Source of the DNA: Lysinibacillus pakistanensis
GTDB lineage: Bacteria > Bacillota > Bacilli > Bacillales_A > Planococcaceae
Reading direction: 5' to 3'
Length of the DNA: 64,000 bases
NCBI RefSeq assembly: GCF_030123245.1
Contig: NZ_CP126101.1
Location: forward strand, 3,408,501-3,472,500
Part shown: in pieces, positions 28,178-38,428 of the stretch
Position numbering within the stretch: position 1 is the first letter of the stretch
How the letters are laid out: each line of letters starts with the position of its first letter
The notes under the pieces: model-generated
Databases searched by the model: none
What the model saw: only the letters and a program-made list of their open reading frames with translations
Told to the model about the DNA's origin: nothing
Program-made: the position numbers and the translations under genes

Positions 28178-29995
28178 TTAAATCGCCGATAACGATTTTC
28201 TTAAATGAATAATCTGTTGGGCGATTTCAAGTGCACGTGCATACTCATGCATCTTCTCCGCTTCCTTTGACTCATGCATCTTTTGTTGAATTTCTTGCTC
28301 AATTCTATATTTTTGCAACTGGCGTATAGAGTCTGTAACCTCTGCTTCAGCTTGGTCTGGATCTCTCTCTACTAAAGCTGCTTCCATGACAATTTTGCGT
28401 AATTCAGCGTCATCTAGTATCTCAACAAACCGCTGATAATCGGGATGACCATATTCCTCATAAAAGCCTACTAAGCGAACAAAAACAGCCATATAGGCAT
28501 CTCGGACAAATGGCTCCTTTTGCTCACTGCGTAATAACCTGTCCACTACATCTATATTATGAAGCATATGAGCGAGTAATAAACGTTCGGCACGTTCGGC
28601 TGCGTCCATAGGCTTTTGCTGCTGCGTGACTGGCATTGAAGGTAGAACGGGCATTTCTGCTTTTGCAGAACGTACCTGACTAGCCTCTAACTTTCGGAAT
28701 TGTGCATATATCGCTTCTTCCGAGATATTTGTTTCAGTAGATAGCTGCCGTATATACAAATCTCGTTCAACTGGAGAGGATCTACCAATCAGTTGTTCAA
28801 GGACTTCTTGAATATATTGAAGCGTATCATTTTCAAATTGAAAGTTCTTATTTCGTCTAGCATGCATCATCATAAAAGCAATATACGCATGTGGGTTTTC
28901 CAAAATTTGTTCCTTAAATGCTTGTCCACCTAAACTACGAATGTATTCATCAGGATCTAGCTTATCTGGTAACACCGCAATATTTACTTTCATTCGTTCT
29001 GATTGTAGTAGCTGTGCCGCTCTTTTTGCTGCGTCAAAACCAGCATTATCACCGTCATAGCAAATCGTAATCTGCTCTACTAAGCGCTTTAGCTTTGTGA
29101 TATGCTGATTCGTCAGCGAGGTACCCATTGTAGCTACGGCATTCGCTACACCAACAGAAGTTGCTGCTAAAACATCCATAAATCCTTCCATCAATACTAC
29201 TTGACGATTTTTTCTGATAGAGGTTCGTGCTTTATCTAGGTTATATAGCACCTCGCTCTTTTGAAAAATTGGTGACTCTGGACTATTTAAATATTTTGCC
29301 TCTTCACCAGTTGATGAAAGTATTCGTCCTGAGAAGGCAATAATTTTACCGTTCTCATCTCGAATGGGAAACATAATACGTCCTCTAAATCGATCAAAAT
29401 AGCGTTCCTCCCCTTCTCGCTTGATGACTAAACCACTTTCTGCGATTTCTTGTAAGTTATAACCTTTTCTTTCAAGCAATATCGTTAATGCATCAAAGCT
29501 TGGGAGAGACCATCCAATGCTATTAGATTCGATAAGTTCCCTTGTAAATCCTCTTTCTAGCAAATAATTTAAAGGTTCTTCACCATCTTCTGTGTTCAAT
29601 AGTAAATGATGGAAAAAATCAGCTGCAAAAGCGTGTGCTTCTTTCATCCTTTCTTCCGCTTTAGATATCTTTTTTGTGACGTCAGGTAAGGTTGGTCCAA
29701 CATCTAAATGTATGCCGGCACGTTCACCAAGTTTCACGACTGCCTCAGGGAACGGAATCCCTTCAATGTCCATGATAAAGGTAATAGCATTACCACCTGC
29801 ACCACAACCAAAGCAATGAAAAATTTGTTTGTCTGATGACACAGAAAAAGACGGTGTTTGTTCTCCATGAAAAGGACAGAGACCAAACCAATTGCGCCCA
29901 CGTTTTGTAAGCTGCATGTATTCGCTTATGACATCAACAATATCCGATTGTGTACGAATCTGTTCAATCACTTCTTCTGGAATCTTCCCTGCCAA
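28178..29995 (-). CDS. dnaG: DNA primase
   Basis: DnaG makes RNA primers for replication. The zinc ribbon CPFHGE...[10 protein letters not shown] lies near residues 38-64. The TOPRIM core includes the MEGFMDVLA glutamate and CYDGDNAG aspartate motifs, and a helical C-terminal region (about 450-605) would bind DnaB. Start choice: a TTG at 29995 (L-A-G-K-I-P) sits 4 nt after GGTGAT. An ATG at 30001 or 30007 is nearly as likely. A frame open to 30070 adds a tail not seen in the family. Confidence 0.95.
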   Translation of the reverse strand: MAGKIPEEVIEQIRTQSDIVDVISEYMQLTKRGRNWFGLCPFHGEQTPSFSVSSDKQIFHCFGCGAGGNAITFIMDIEGIPFPEAVVKLGERAGIHLDVGPTLPDVTKKISKAEERMKEAHAFAADFFHHLLLNTEDGEEPLNYLLERGFTRELIESNSIGWSLPSFDALTILLERKGYNLQEIAESGLVIKREGEERYFDRFRGRIMFPIRDENGKIIAFSGRILSSTGEEAKYLNSPESPIFQKSEVLYNLDKARTSIRKNRQVVLMEGFMDVLAATSVGVANAVATMGTSLTNQHITKLKRLVEQITICYDGDNAGFDAAKRAAQLLQSERMKVNIAVLPDKLDPDEYIRSLGGQAFKEQILENPHAYIAFMMMHARRNKNFQFENDTLQYIQEVLEQLIGRSSPVERDLYIRQLSTETNISEEAIYAQFRKLEASQVRSAKAEMPVLPSMPVTQQQKPMDAAERAERLLLAHMLHNIDVVDRLLRSEQKEPFVRDAYMAVFVRLVGFYEEYGHPDYQRFVEILDDAELRKIVMEAALVERDPDQAEAEVTDSIRQLQKYRIEQEIQQKMHESKEAEKMHEYARALEIAQQIIHLRKSLSAI

Positions 29996-30169
29996 ATTCA
30001 TCACCATCTTTAATTTACGTTCTAAAACACAATTCGCTATCCGTTTTAAAAATCCTTTAATTCTCGACAAAAAAATAGGATTTTTCTCTTTTTAAATATT
30101 TTTACCACAATTTTATTATTATAAAACAAAAATTAGTTTTTATCTATACTATTTTCTAAAAGCGACTCA

Positions 30170-30201
30170 AAAAAACCGCCCCATACTACCGAGGTGGTTT
30201 T
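30170..30201 (-). terminator. Terminator after yqfL
   Basis: AAAACCGCCCC and GAGGTGGTTTT pair across a short loop. On the minus strand a T7 run follows, so dnaG-rpoD needs its own promoter. Confidence 0.8.
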
Positions 30202-30216
30202 ATCTAAGATCCATGC

Positions 30217-31029
30217 TTATTTACAGGTCGAGATATGTTCAATAATAACATTTGCTGTTTCCTCTACAGCCTTGTTCGTCACATCAATAACCTTACAGCC
30301 AATTTTCCCGACAATTTTTTCAAAATGCTGGATTTCTTCTAATATACGATTATGCTGTGCATAGATAGCATCATCATTCAAGCCAAGAGTCATTAATCTT
30401 TCTTTTCTAATCGAGTTTAATTTTTCAGGAGAAATAATTAAACCGAAACATCTTTTGGCATCAATCTGGAATAGTTCTTCAGGTGGTTCCACTTCTGGAA
30501 CTAATGGAACATTCGCCACCTTATAGCGTTTATGTGCTAAATATTGTGATAAAGGTGTTTTGGAGGTACGTGAAACACCTACAAGTACAATATCCGCCTG
30601 TAATAATCCACGTGGATCTCTGCCATCATCGTATTTTACTGCAAATTCAATAGCCTCGATTTTTTTAAAATAATCATCATCCAACTGGTGAACAATCCCT
30701 GGTGCCTCTAACGGGAATTCTTCCATAAAGGTAGCCATTGTTTTTAATGCAGGTCCTAAAATATCAACAGCATGTATTTTTTCCTGCTCACACAGCTCCT
30801 GCATCAGTAAACGCATTTCCTGTCGAACTAGTGTGTATACAATAAATGCCTGTTGCTTTGCTGCAAGACAAACAATTTTTTGGATAAGCTCCTCTGATTG
30901 AATATATGGAAAACGTCTAATAACTGTGTTCTCCAAACCAGGTCGAAACTGGCTAATAACTGCTTTCGCTACTTGATCACCAGTTTCACCAACTGAATCA
31001 GATACAACAAAAACGCGTAATCTTTTCAT
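30217..31029 (-). CDS. yqfL: Bifunctional regulator of PPDK/PEP synthase (PpsR/YqfL)
   Basis: A 270-residue DUF299 protein: an ADP-dependent kinase and phosphate-dependent phosphorylase that switches pyruvate phosphate dikinase or PEP synthase off and on. The N-terminal [10 protein letters not shown] and the P-loop-like [11 protein letters not shown] (near 150-160) are the family motifs. The ATG at 31029 follows GAAGGAG at good spacing. It sits directly after ccpN, as in B. subtilis, where the pair is linked to control of gluconeogenesis. Confidence 0.93.
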   Translation of the reverse strand: MKRLRVFVVSDSVGETGDQVAKAVISQFRPGLENTVIRRFPYIQSEELIQKIVCLAAKQQAFIVYTLVRQEMRLLMQELCEQEKIHAVDILGPALKTMATFMEEFPLEAPGIVHQLDDDYFKKIEAIEFAVKYDDGRDPRGLLQADIVLVGVSRTSKTPLSQYLAHKRYKVANVPLVPEVEPPEELFQIDAKRCFGLIISPEKLNSIRKERLMTLGLNDDAIYAQHNRILEEIQHFEKIVGKIGCKVIDVTNKAVEETANVIIEHISTCK

Positions 31030-31047
31030 GCTGCACTCCTTCAAAAT

Positions 31048-31680
31048 TTAGACATTCTGTGCGAGTGATAAGAAAGCACGTGTAATCGTCGTTTTTGTAA
31101 GACGGCCTACAATTGTTAAGCCACCTTCCTGTGGTTCTACTACAGGTAGCGAATCAACTTCTCGCTCAATTAACTTATTTGCCGCAACAACTAAAGAATC
31201 TGATCGCTGACAGTACGAAATATTAGGCATGCGCGTCATAATAATATGTACAGGAATTTTGTTTAGATCCTGCGTGCCAATACTTGTACGTAGTAAATCC
31301 TTCCGCGATAGTACACCTGTCAGAAACTCATTCTTATCCACGACAAAGAGTGTACCAACATCCTCCGAAAACATAAAGCAAATCGCATCATAAACAGTCA
31401 TTGTTTCCGGTACAACTACGGGTCCTGAATGAAAATCTTTCACTTTTAAATTGTTAATACTATCCGTTAATGTAACGGACGCTTTTTTTCCTGAATAGAA
31501 ATAACCAACTCTTGGTCGTGCATCTAAAAAGCCCGCCATTGTGAGAATAGCCAAATCTGGTCTTAAAGTCGCTCTTGTCAGATTGAGACGCTCTGCAATA
31601 TGTTCGCCTGTAATTGGCCCATTTTCTTTCACAATTTGTAAAATGTCTTCCTGACGTTTATTGAGTTCGATTGGACTCAC
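31048..31680 (-). CDS. ccpN: Gluconeogenesis repressor CcpN
   Basis: A 210-residue regulator with an N-terminal winged helix-turn-helix (NKRQEDILQIVKENGPITGEHIAERLNLTRATLRPDL) and two CBS domains (about 75-205) that sense nucleotides. It matches CcpN (YqzB) of B. subtilis, which represses gapB and pckA when glucose is present. GTG start at 31680, equivalent to the B. subtilis start (MSxIELNKRQE). Targets are not in this window. Confidence 0.93.
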   Translation of the reverse strand: MSPIELNKRQEDILQIVKENGPITGEHIAERLNLTRATLRPDLAILTMAGFLDARPRVGYFYSGKKASVTLTDSINNLKVKDFHSGPVVVPETMTVYDAICFMFSEDVGTLFVVDKNEFLTGVLSRKDLLRTSIGTQDLNKIPVHIIMTRMPNISYCQRSDSLVVAANKLIEREVDSLPVVEPQEGGLTIVGRLTKTTITRAFLSLAQNV

Positions 31681-31770
31681 CGCCTCAAATCTAATAGTGT
31701 TATACTTATGCTCAATTATTATATACTATTTTAATAATTATTGCGAATTAAAGAACTACATGCTACAATA

Positions 31771-31799
31771 TTGACACATACGCTTGCTCTATATGTATT
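31771..31799 (+). promoter_or_regulatory. SigA-type promoter of the glyS leader
   Basis: TTGACA at 31771-31776, a 17-nt spacer, then TGTATT at 31794-31799 (4 of 6 matches). Confidence 0.6.
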
Positions 31800-31805
31800 T
31801 TCGAG

Positions 31806-32030
31806 CAATATTGCGTTATATACAGGCGATGATGGGAAAAAAGTATCTGTTCCATTTAATAGCGAGTAGAAGATGGTGAAAGTCTACACAGTGACAGAGA
31901 AAAGGCACTCCCTGAGCTAACCTTTTAAAAAGAGGTTTTAAACAGTTTGTTTAAAACAATCAGGGTGGAACCGCGGGTATTAGCACTCGTCCCTGGGCAT
32001 CTATTGTGCCCGGAGACGGGTGCTATTTTC
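31806..32030 (+). ncRNA. Glycine T-box leader
   Basis: The T-box AGGGTGGAACCGCGG lies at 31962-31976. Stem I carries AGCGAGTAGAAGATGGTG, the usual distal AG-bulge/loop pair. The specifier is probably GGC (Gly) at 31904-31906 followed by A. The terminator AGCACTCGTCCC (31982-31993) with GGAGACGGGTGCT (32012-32024) and T4 competes with the T-box antiterminator. Uncharged tRNA-Gly would allow read-through into glyS. Confidence 0.93.
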
Positions 32031-32111
32031 ATTTAGGCTTAGTCTAAGTGAAAAGAGACTTTGGCGTTTTACCGCAAAAGACAAAGTGAAAAATTTGAAG
32101 GAGGCTATATT

Positions 32112-33497
32112 ATGGCTAACAAATCAATGGAAACAATCGTATCATTAGCAAAGCATCGGGGTTTTGTGTTCCCAGGGTCTGAAATTTACGGAGGCTTAGC
32201 TAACACTTGGGATTATGGTCCATTAGGTGTAGAACTAAAAAATAATATTAAAAAAGCATGGTGGCAAAAATTTGTTCAAGAATCTGAGCACAATGTCGGA
32301 CTAGACGCTGCCATCTTAATGAATCCTAAAGCTTGGGTGGCTTCTGGTCATGTTGGTAACTTTAATGATCCTATGATAGATTGTAAAGCGTGTAAGGCAC
32401 GTCATAGAGCAGATAAAATCATTGAGGACGCTGCGTTAGCAAAGGGCGATGAAATCATTGTAGATGGTATGACATTTGATCAAATGAAAGAAACAATGAT
32501 TAAGTATGATGTGGTATGTCCTGATTGTGGTAAGGCTGATTTCACAGATATTCGTCAATTCAATTTAATGTTTAAAACATTCCAGGGTGTTACAGAGTCT
32601 TCTACAAACGAAATTTATTTACGTCCTGAAACTGCACAAGGTATTTTCGTGAACTTTAAAAATGTTCAACGCTCTATGCGTAAGCGCACTCCTTTTGGTA
32701 TTGCACAAATCGGTAAATCATTCCGAAACGAAATTACTCCAGGTAACTTTACTTTCCGTACTCGCGAATTTGAGCAAATGGAGCTTGAGTTTTTCTGTAA
32801 GCCTGGCGAAGACCTTGAATGGCATGCATACTGGAAAGAATTTTGTAAAAACTGGTTATTGAATTTAGGGATGAAAGAAGAGTCTATGCGCCTTCGCGAT
32901 CATGAGGAAGATGAATTATCACACTATTCGAATGCTACTACAGATATCGAATTTAAATTCCCATTTGGTTGGGGTGAGCTTTGGGGTGTAGCTGATCGTA
33001 CAGATTACGATTTAAAACAGCATATGGAGCACTCTGGTGAGGACTTTACTTACATTGACCCAGCCACAAACGAACGCTATGTTCCATACTGTATTGAACC
33101 TTCTTTAGGTGCTGACCGTGTGACATTAGCATTCCTGTGTGATGCATATGACGAGGAGGAGCTTGAAGGTGACGATAAGCGTACCGTTTTACGCTTCCAC
33201 CCTGCTCTTGCACCATTTAAAGCAGCAGTCCTTCCACTTTCTAAAAAGTTATCTGATGAGGCTACAAATGTATGGGCAGAACTTCGTAAGGCATTCCCAG
33301 TTGACTTTGATGAATCCCAATCAATCGGTAAACGTTACCGCCGTCAGGATGAAATTGGTACACCATTCTGTATCACATATGACTTTGACTCACAGGAGGA
33401 CGGTCAAGTAACGGTACGCCACCGCGATTCTATGTCTCAAGTGCGTATGCCAATTGCTGATGTGAAGGCATACATTGAGAAACATCTACAATTCTAA
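32112..33497 (+). CDS. glyS: Glycyl-tRNA synthetase, single-chain class II type
   Basis: A 461-residue GlyRS of the dimeric type also found in staphylococci, archaea and eukaryotes. Motif-bearing segments: [36 protein letters not shown], the [19 protein letters not shown] motif 2 region, [18 protein letters not shown], and [11 protein letters not shown] (motif 3). The start is the ATG at 32112 after GAAGGAGG. B. subtilis has a two-gene GlyRS at this locus in the other orientation, so here a different enzyme occupies the same neighbourhood. Confidence 0.97.
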   Translation: MANKSMETIVSLAKHRGFVFPGSEIYGGLANTWDYGPLGVELKNNIKKAWWQKFVQESEHNVGLDAAILMNPKAWVASGHVGNFNDPMIDCKACKARHRADKIIEDAALAKGDEIIVDGMTFDQMKETMIKYDVVCPDCGKADFTDIRQFNLMFKTFQGVTESSTNEIYLRPETAQGIFVNFKNVQRSMRKRTPFGIAQIGKSFRNEITPGNFTFRTREFEQMELEFFCKPGEDLEWHAYWKEFCKNWLLNLGMKEESMRLRDHEEDELSHYSNATTDIEFKFPFGWGELWGVADRTDYDLKQHMEHSGEDFTYIDPATNERYVPYCIEPSLGADRVTLAFLCDAYDEEELEGDDKRTVLRFHPALAPFKAAVLPLSKKLSDEATNVWAELRKAFPVDFDESQSIGKRYRRQDEIGTPFCITYDFDSQEDGQVTVRHRDSMSQVRMPIADVKAYIEKHLQF

Positions 33498-33502
33498 ATA
33501 TC

Positions 33503-33537
33503 AATTTTGCCTTGGCGTAATTGCGTCCAGATTTTGA
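33503..33537. repeat. Short copy of the 17-kb intergenic element
   Basis: These 35 bases (CAATTTTGCC...GGCGTAATTGCGTCC) resemble 17151-17185, including the small GCC/GGC hairpin. Confidence 0.5.
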
Positions 33538-33549
33538 TAAAAGCATTGT

Positions 33550-33579
33550 AAAAGGGAGCTGAAATTTCAGCTCCCTTTT
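33550..33579. terminator. Bidirectional terminator between glyS and the HD-GYP gene
   Basis: AAAAGGGAGCTGAAA followed by TTTCAGCTCCCTTTT is a perfect 30-bp palindrome between converging genes. Confidence 0.9.
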
Positions 33580-33581
33580 GG

Positions 33582-35312
33582 CTATGCCTTTAATTTAAAA
33601 AACAAGCGCTCCTGCATCTTCTCCTCAAAGGAGAACCGTTTCATGCTCATTCCCACCAAACTTACTAATAATTCCTCAATATCTGAAAGAGAATAATAAA
33701 GGAATGTACCCTCTCGCATAGGACGAACTCGTTTTTCTACCGTGAGCTCATCTTCAATAAAATAAGCTACATTTACATCACAATGTTCCATTAATTGCGT
33801 AATTCGCTGATCGTCCCCTGGATTTATGAAGAATGGAACGATTTTATCAATATACAAAATACTCTGTACAAGTTTTATGAAAAAGTTTTCACGAAGCGAG
33901 GTTTCTACAACTAAAATAGTTGTTTGCTCATGATGATAATCCATGTATAAAACATTTAATTGTTCTTCCAATAATTTTTTAAGAATACTAATAGAGTTTC
34001 TATATTTTGTCATATCCGTCTGAATTTCTCTAGTCAATAAACGTAGAATTCGAAAGGCAGGTAAGAAGATTTTTAAGACTATCTCTTTTGGATGTAAATG
34101 ATCAATTAGTTTTTTAAAGTGTATTCTTAAGTTAGTCTCGTCACAGCGAATTAATTGCTCAACAAATAAATTAAATATTTCCTCAAAGCTATCTGCACGA
34201 TAATCAATCATTTTCATAATTTTCACACTATAATTTAAAGGTAGATTCATAGATGTTTGTTCATCCAATAATTTAACTTTCGGCAACGTAGGGAATAAAT
34301 CATAGACAAGCTCAACTTGCGCACTTCGATTATCCGATAATAAGACTACTGAGTTAACAGGATAGATTCCTAAACATTCCACGAATTTATGCATGAACAT
34401 TTCGTTATATAATTGCCGATCGCGATATAAAACGGCTAATGCATCCGTTGCTGCATACCCTGTATGATAAACACGTTTTGATGTCATTGCTGAATATACA
34501 TCTATGATTTGCAATAATTGAACCCCTTCACTCATTTCATCTGCGCATAGTTTATTTGGATAGCCTTTACCAGCAAAGCGCTCATGGTGATCTCTTGCCA
34601 GATAGGCAATCTCTTCTTCTCCATTTTCAACAAGTAATTCATACCCTTTAGTTGTGTGTGTTTTAACAACCTCAAATTCATCTTCTGATAACTTTCTTTT
34701 CAGATTTAGAATTTCTTGAGGAATAAAAACTTTGCCAATATCATGGAACAAATACCCTCGTGCTAATGTTTCGATATCAGCTAACCCTAGGTAACGTGCA
34801 AAGATAGTGCCTAAAACAAATACATCAAATGAATGGACAAAGGAATACTCATCCCATTCTCTTAAACGCATAAGTAAATCGTAGCGATGTTTCTCTTCTA
34901 AAATTTTTTCAAAAACACCCCTTACATAAGCAGTGTCCTGCATGCTTTTTAAAATTTGACCATAGCGTAATTCATGGACAACATTCTCCAATGTCGTCAT
35001 AAATAGCGTACTTACTTTTTCTTTATACTCATCTACTTCATTTTCTTTAGCCATTAGTGGGGCAAAGACATCCTCATACTCCCTTGTTCGCTGAACACTT
35101 AAATCATGGACAATCCGAACTGAATCTGATGGTAAATAGACAGCTAATTCATCTACTTTTCTAAGTTTAAGTAAAGCAATAATCCGATCCGTTAAAACTA
35201 ACTCTTTTTTAGCTAATAATTGATACTCGGAAAAAATATCCTCAGCCAAAATATCATTTGCTTCAACTTCATCAATACTTAATGTTACTTTTCTTAGCAT
35301 ATTTTTTGCCAC
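33582..35312 (-). CDS. HD-GYP domain protein, probable c-di-GMP phosphodiesterase
   Basis: A 576-residue soluble protein. The central HD-GYP domain (about 155-310) has FHDIGK with His190 and Asp191, THTTKGYELL, DHHERFAGKGYP (241-252) and QIIDVYSAMTSKRVY, all metal and GYP residues in place. The N-terminal 150 residues resemble the regulatory head of similar Bacillales proteins. The C-terminal 250 residues are unassigned; part looks like a receiver-type alpha/beta fold. The likely substrate is c-di-GMP. The GTG start at 35312 has no ribosome site. A perfect AAGGAGGGAG instead faces an ATG at 35331 in another phase (see the next feature). Confidence 0.85.
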   Translation of the reverse strand: MAKNMLRKVTLSIDEVEANDILAEDIFSEYQLLAKKELVLTDRIIALLKLRKVDELAVYLPSDSVRIVHDLSVQRTREYEDVFAPLMAKENEVDEYKEKVSTLFMTTLENVVHELRYGQILKSMQDTAYVRGVFEKILEEKHRYDLLMRLREWDEYSFVHSFDVFVLGTIFARYLGLADIETLARGYLFHDIGKVFIPQEILNLKRKLSEDEFEVVKTHTTKGYELLVENGEEEIAYLARDHHERFAGKGYPNKLCADEMSEGVQLLQIIDVYSAMTSKRVYHTGYAATDALAVLYRDRQLYNEMFMHKFVECLGIYPVNSVVLLSDNRSAQVELVYDLFPTLPKVKLLDEQTSMNLPLNYSVKIMKMIDYRADSFEEIFNLFVEQLIRCDETNLRIHFKKLIDHLHPKEIVLKIFLPAFRILRLLTREIQTDMTKYRNSISILKKLLEEQLNVLYMDYHHEQTTILVVETSLRENFFIKLVQSILYIDKIVPFFINPGDDQRITQLMEHCDVNVAYFIEDELTVEKRVRPMREGTFLYYSLSDIEELLVSLVGMSMKRFSFEEKMQERLFFKLKA

Positions 35313-35331
35313 ATACGCAATGTTCTAGCAT
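35272..35331 (-). CDS. Short frame overlapping the HD-GYP start
   Basis: ATG at 35331, 8 nt after AAGGAGGGAG, opens a 19-codon frame (MLEHCVCGKKYAKKSNIKY). It overlaps the beginning of the HD-GYP gene in another phase. Removing one A from the A6 run would fuse it to the HD-GYP protein as MLEHCVCGKN-MLRKV. It may be a leader peptide, a slippage site or a sequencing error. Confidence 0.35.
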   Translation of the reverse strand: MLEHCVCGKKYAKKSNIKY

Positions 35332-35349
35332 TATGTGACTCCCTCCTTC

Positions 35350-36085
35350 TTCCATAGGACTGCGTTGTTCTAAAAAACATCTTTGCTGATAGAGGCATGT
35401 TTTACATTTTATATGCATGTCAGATCTATATGAATTGGACTAGTTTTTTATGGATATTAAATGTATAAATTATACCGAAATAGTTTTAATGTCATAACCT
35501 ATATTTATTACAATATCATAGGTTAAAATGCCTTTTCAACTAGTATATGGGTCTTGAATGATTAGTTAATACTATGACTATATTAAAAACTAATTAAAAA
35601 ATAAATCTTTAAACCTAATACCTCCATATAATATCTGCTATTAATGACGCGATTATAATGCTAAAAGAACTATAAAAAACGAATTATAAATACATTTATA
35701 TAAATTTTAAATAAAAATATTTCAAAAATTTTATTTCTTAAAAAAACTAAATTTTTGTTTTTTATGCTATTTAATGCTCAATTTATCCTACTATTTTCTG
35801 TCAAGAATTTCATATGACAAAATAATTAACAAATATCCCCGTTTATAAGTGATTGAGTACTCACTTAAAGGATAACATTTCCTCTATTCTCACTACATAC
35901 ATTTTGATATAAATAAAGTATTATAGTTAATCTTAAATGTTAATGAACAAGAATTTAACATTGCACGATCATTCCAGTCTAAAATTATTCACTCGTCCGG
36001 AAGTTTGAATTTATAAATGGAAGGATTTTCAAAAAACAAGATAATACTATAAAAATTTTATTTTCACTATTTTGGAGGAAATCAC
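35350..36085. other. AT-rich intergenic region before the SLH gene
   Basis: About 735 bp without a supported gene. It is very AT-rich with many A and T tracts. TTTTGGAGGAAATCAC at the end is the ribosome site of the SLH gene. Long untranslated leaders are common before S-layer-type genes; I could not define the promoter. Confidence 0.5.
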
Positions 36086-37498
36086 TTGAAGACCCATCGT
36101 TTCTATCAAATTGCAATGGCCTCAGCATTAGCCACAAGTGCAATTGTAATTACACCCTCAGTAAATGCTGCGACTATTTTCCCTGACATCAATGCTTCAA
36201 CAGAAGAAGGTCAAGCCATCATCAATTTAGCACAGCGTGGCATTATTTCAGGCTACCCAGACGGCACTTTCAAACCTGCTAACCCAATCACACGTACCCA
36301 AGCCGCAAAAATTTTAGCTGGTATGCTAAAGCTAGACACCGTACATGTTAAAAATCCTCATTTTAAGGATATCAAACCTGGTGATGAGAATTATGGCGCC
36401 ATTGCAGCTTTAGCTAATGCAGGCATCATTAGTGGCTCGAATGGTTATTTTCACCCAGCTAATAATATTACACGCGGGCAAATGTCAAAAATGATTGTAA
36501 AGGGCTTCGATTTAACCATCACTGATGACATCGACATTCCATTTTCTGATGTAAAGGCAGGAAGTGAATATGAACCGTTTATCAAAACGCTTTTTGCCAA
36601 TAGCATCACAAAAGGTACAACCCCTACTACCTTTAGTCCACAAAGCAATGTGAAACGCTCCCAATTAGCATCGTTTGTAGTTCGTGCAGAACATGTACAA
36701 GAGAACACAACTGTTTTTGCTAGTCAATACAGTCAGGACTATATCTTTGCTTCTTACGGCGGTATTGAGCCTGCAGAGGATATTTTTACATGGGATGAAG
36801 AAGAGGATATGACGGAGTCCATCACTATTAAACCGTTAAAAGAGGGAACAGGAAAATTAGTCATAACAGGCTTTAATGAAAAAACAGAGGAATTTATAGA
36901 TATCTTTTACATTGTGCATGTGAACAATGTAAATGGAAAACTACAAACAACTTTACAAGAAGTAGAGGAAGAAGATTATGTAGAGAGCTTACCACTTAAC
37001 TTAATGGAAAGCGATTTGAATTTTATCCCTACTGAAGTAAGTATTCAAACTACAGATGGACAAACTTTATCACCAACAGCCTATGAATTTAAAACAAACA
37101 ACCAATCGGCCTCCATTTCCATCTTTAAAAATGGGCAATATTTATTAACATTTTCCAACGGCACTCAACAACAAGTGATGGCAGCTGAAGTTACTACGTA
37201 TGATTTTGTACGAAGTATCGATTTGTATCAAATGGCAGATGAATTAGTTTTTTCAAGCGATCAACTATCGTTTGAGCCAAAAAATGTTGCTTTAGAAAAG
37301 ATAGATTTAGAGTCTGCAGCAGTAAAAGCGACCATAGAGGATAATCAAGTGAAGGTTACACCATTAGCAGAAGGCACCGCTATTTTGCATATTACAGGTA
37401 AAAACGGTGAAACGGTCTACCTCTATATAGAATTCACGAAAATTGCTGATAAATGGGCTACCTATTATGAGTTCAATCATGATGAAGAAGAAATTTAA
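36086..37498 (+). CDS. Secreted S-layer-homology (SLH) protein
   Basis: A 470-residue exported protein starting with TTG after GGAGG. The signal peptide (about 1-28) ends near SVNA-A. Three SLH domains follow (about 29-90, 91-150 and 151-210), each with the FxDI...Y...AL...GII.G..dG.F.P...iTR.Q pattern. They anchor the protein to pyruvylated cell-wall polymer. Residues 215-470 form beta-rich repeats with two copies of a LK/LAEGTG.L.I.G motif (near 250 and 425) that look like bacterial Ig-like (BIG2) modules. Its function beyond wall binding is unknown. Confidence 0.88.
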   Translation: MKTHRFYQIAMASALATSAIVITPSVNAATIFPDINASTEEGQAIINLAQRGIISGYPDGTFKPANPITRTQAAKILAGMLKLDTVHVKNPHFKDIKPGDENYGAIAALANAGIISGSNGYFHPANNITRGQMSKMIVKGFDLTITDDIDIPFSDVKAGSEYEPFIKTLFANSITKGTTPTTFSPQSNVKRSQLASFVVRAEHVQENTTVFASQYSQDYIFASYGGIEPAEDIFTWDEEEDMTESITIKPLKEGTGKLVITGFNEKTEEFIDIFYIVHVNNVNGKLQTTLQEVEEEDYVESLPLNLMESDLNFIPTEVSIQTTDGQTLSPTAYEFKTNNQSASISIFKNGQYLLTFSNGTQQQVMAAEVTTYDFVRSIDLYQMADELVFSSDQLSFEPKNVALEKIDLESAAVKATIEDNQVKVTPLAEGTAILHITGKNGETVYLYIEFTKIADKWATYYEFNHDEEEI

Positions 37499-37503
37499 TA
37501 TTT

Positions 37504-37546
37504 AAAAATGCCACAAGATCCAATTAAGGGTCTTCTGGCATTTTTT
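37504..37546 (+). terminator. Terminator of the SLH gene
   Basis: AAAAATGCCA (37504-37513) pairs with TGGCATTTTTT (37536-37546); an inner AGA/TCT and CC/GG extend the stem. It overlaps the 3' end of recO on the other strand. Confidence 0.8.
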
Positions 37547-38318
37547 CTGCATCCACATTTGTTCTCAATTGCAATTCTGGCGTTCTTTCAAGCTGCTCGA
37601 TAAATTTTTTAGTCTTAAAGCGAATACCTGTTTGTTCCTCATAAATGGTTGTAATAATTTTTTTGATAAAATATTTTGTTTCTTTTTTTAAGTCTAGCTT
37701 CCCAATCTGATCAATAGGTACAGTGTAGAACATTCGAATGAGCTTCAATTGCGTTGGTGTTAGACGGATAATGTAAGGATCATGCTGATAACATCGATGA
37801 CATAAAAAGCCCCCCTGCGCAAAGGAAAAAGCAAATTCTCCATCTACTGCCCCACAAGTAGAGCAAGCATGTAAGATAGGCTGTACACCTGTATACGGTA
37901 ACATTTTCCATTCAACAAACAATGTAATAGCTTCAGGATCATAGCCTTCCTCAATTGCTTGCAATGCTTGTAAAAGGACATCAAATGCATAAGGTTCAGC
38001 TTTTCCTTCTTCCACTACTCGCTCAACAAGCTCCATGATATAACTTGCATATGCTGTTGCCATGATATCTTCACGTATATGTCTCATTGAATTGAGATGC
38101 TCACCTTGTTGCAATGTTCCCATGCCTGTATGATGCTGAACCATAAACATACCGTATGTAAACGGTTGTGTCACAGATGCCAGTCTACTCGAAGGCTTTT
38201 TGGCACCTCTTGCCATTGTTGCCACCTTACCTGCTTCTCTTGTTAGTAAAGTTACAATTTTATTGGATTCTCCGTAAGCACGTACCTTTAAAACAATCCC
38301 TTCCCATTTATGTAGCAC
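37524..38318 (-). CDS. recO: DNA repair protein RecO
   Basis: RecO loads RecA during RecF-pathway recombinational repair. The N-terminal OB domain begins LHKWEGIVLKVRAYGESNKIVTLLTREAGK; a Cys4 zinc finger (HACSTCGA ... FLCHRCYQ) lies near 140-170. I use the GTG at 38318 (264 residues) with AAAGGAGG about 8 nt upstream. This matches the B. subtilis start; the ATG at 38348 lies before the ribosome site. A group II intron ends 32 nt upstream of this start. Confidence 0.94.
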   Translation of the reverse strand: MLHKWEGIVLKVRAYGESNKIVTLLTREAGKVATMARGAKKPSSRLASVTQPFTYGMFMVQHHTGMGTLQQGEHLNSMRHIREDIMATAYASYIMELVERVVEEGKAEPYAFDVLLQALQAIEEGYDPEAITLFVEWKMLPYTGVQPILHACSTCGAVDGEFAFSFAQGGFLCHRCYQHDPYIIRLTPTQLKLIRMFYTVPIDQIGKLDLKKETKYFIKKIITTIYEEQTGIRFKTKKFIEQLERTPELQLRTNVDAEKMPEDP

Positions 38319-38390
38319 CAGCCTTCCTCCTTTCAACAAATTCCCCATGAATCGAGTAGGAGACTAGCCATTAATTGACTAGTCGACCTC

Positions 38391-38428
38391 TCACACCACC
38401 GTACGTACGGTTCCGTATACGGCGGTTC
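38391..38428 (-). ncRNA. Group II intron domain V
   Basis: The catalytic stem-loop reads GAACCGCCGTATACGG, then AACC, then GTACGTACGGTGG. Its two arms pair almost completely with the usual bulge. Confidence 0.85.
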
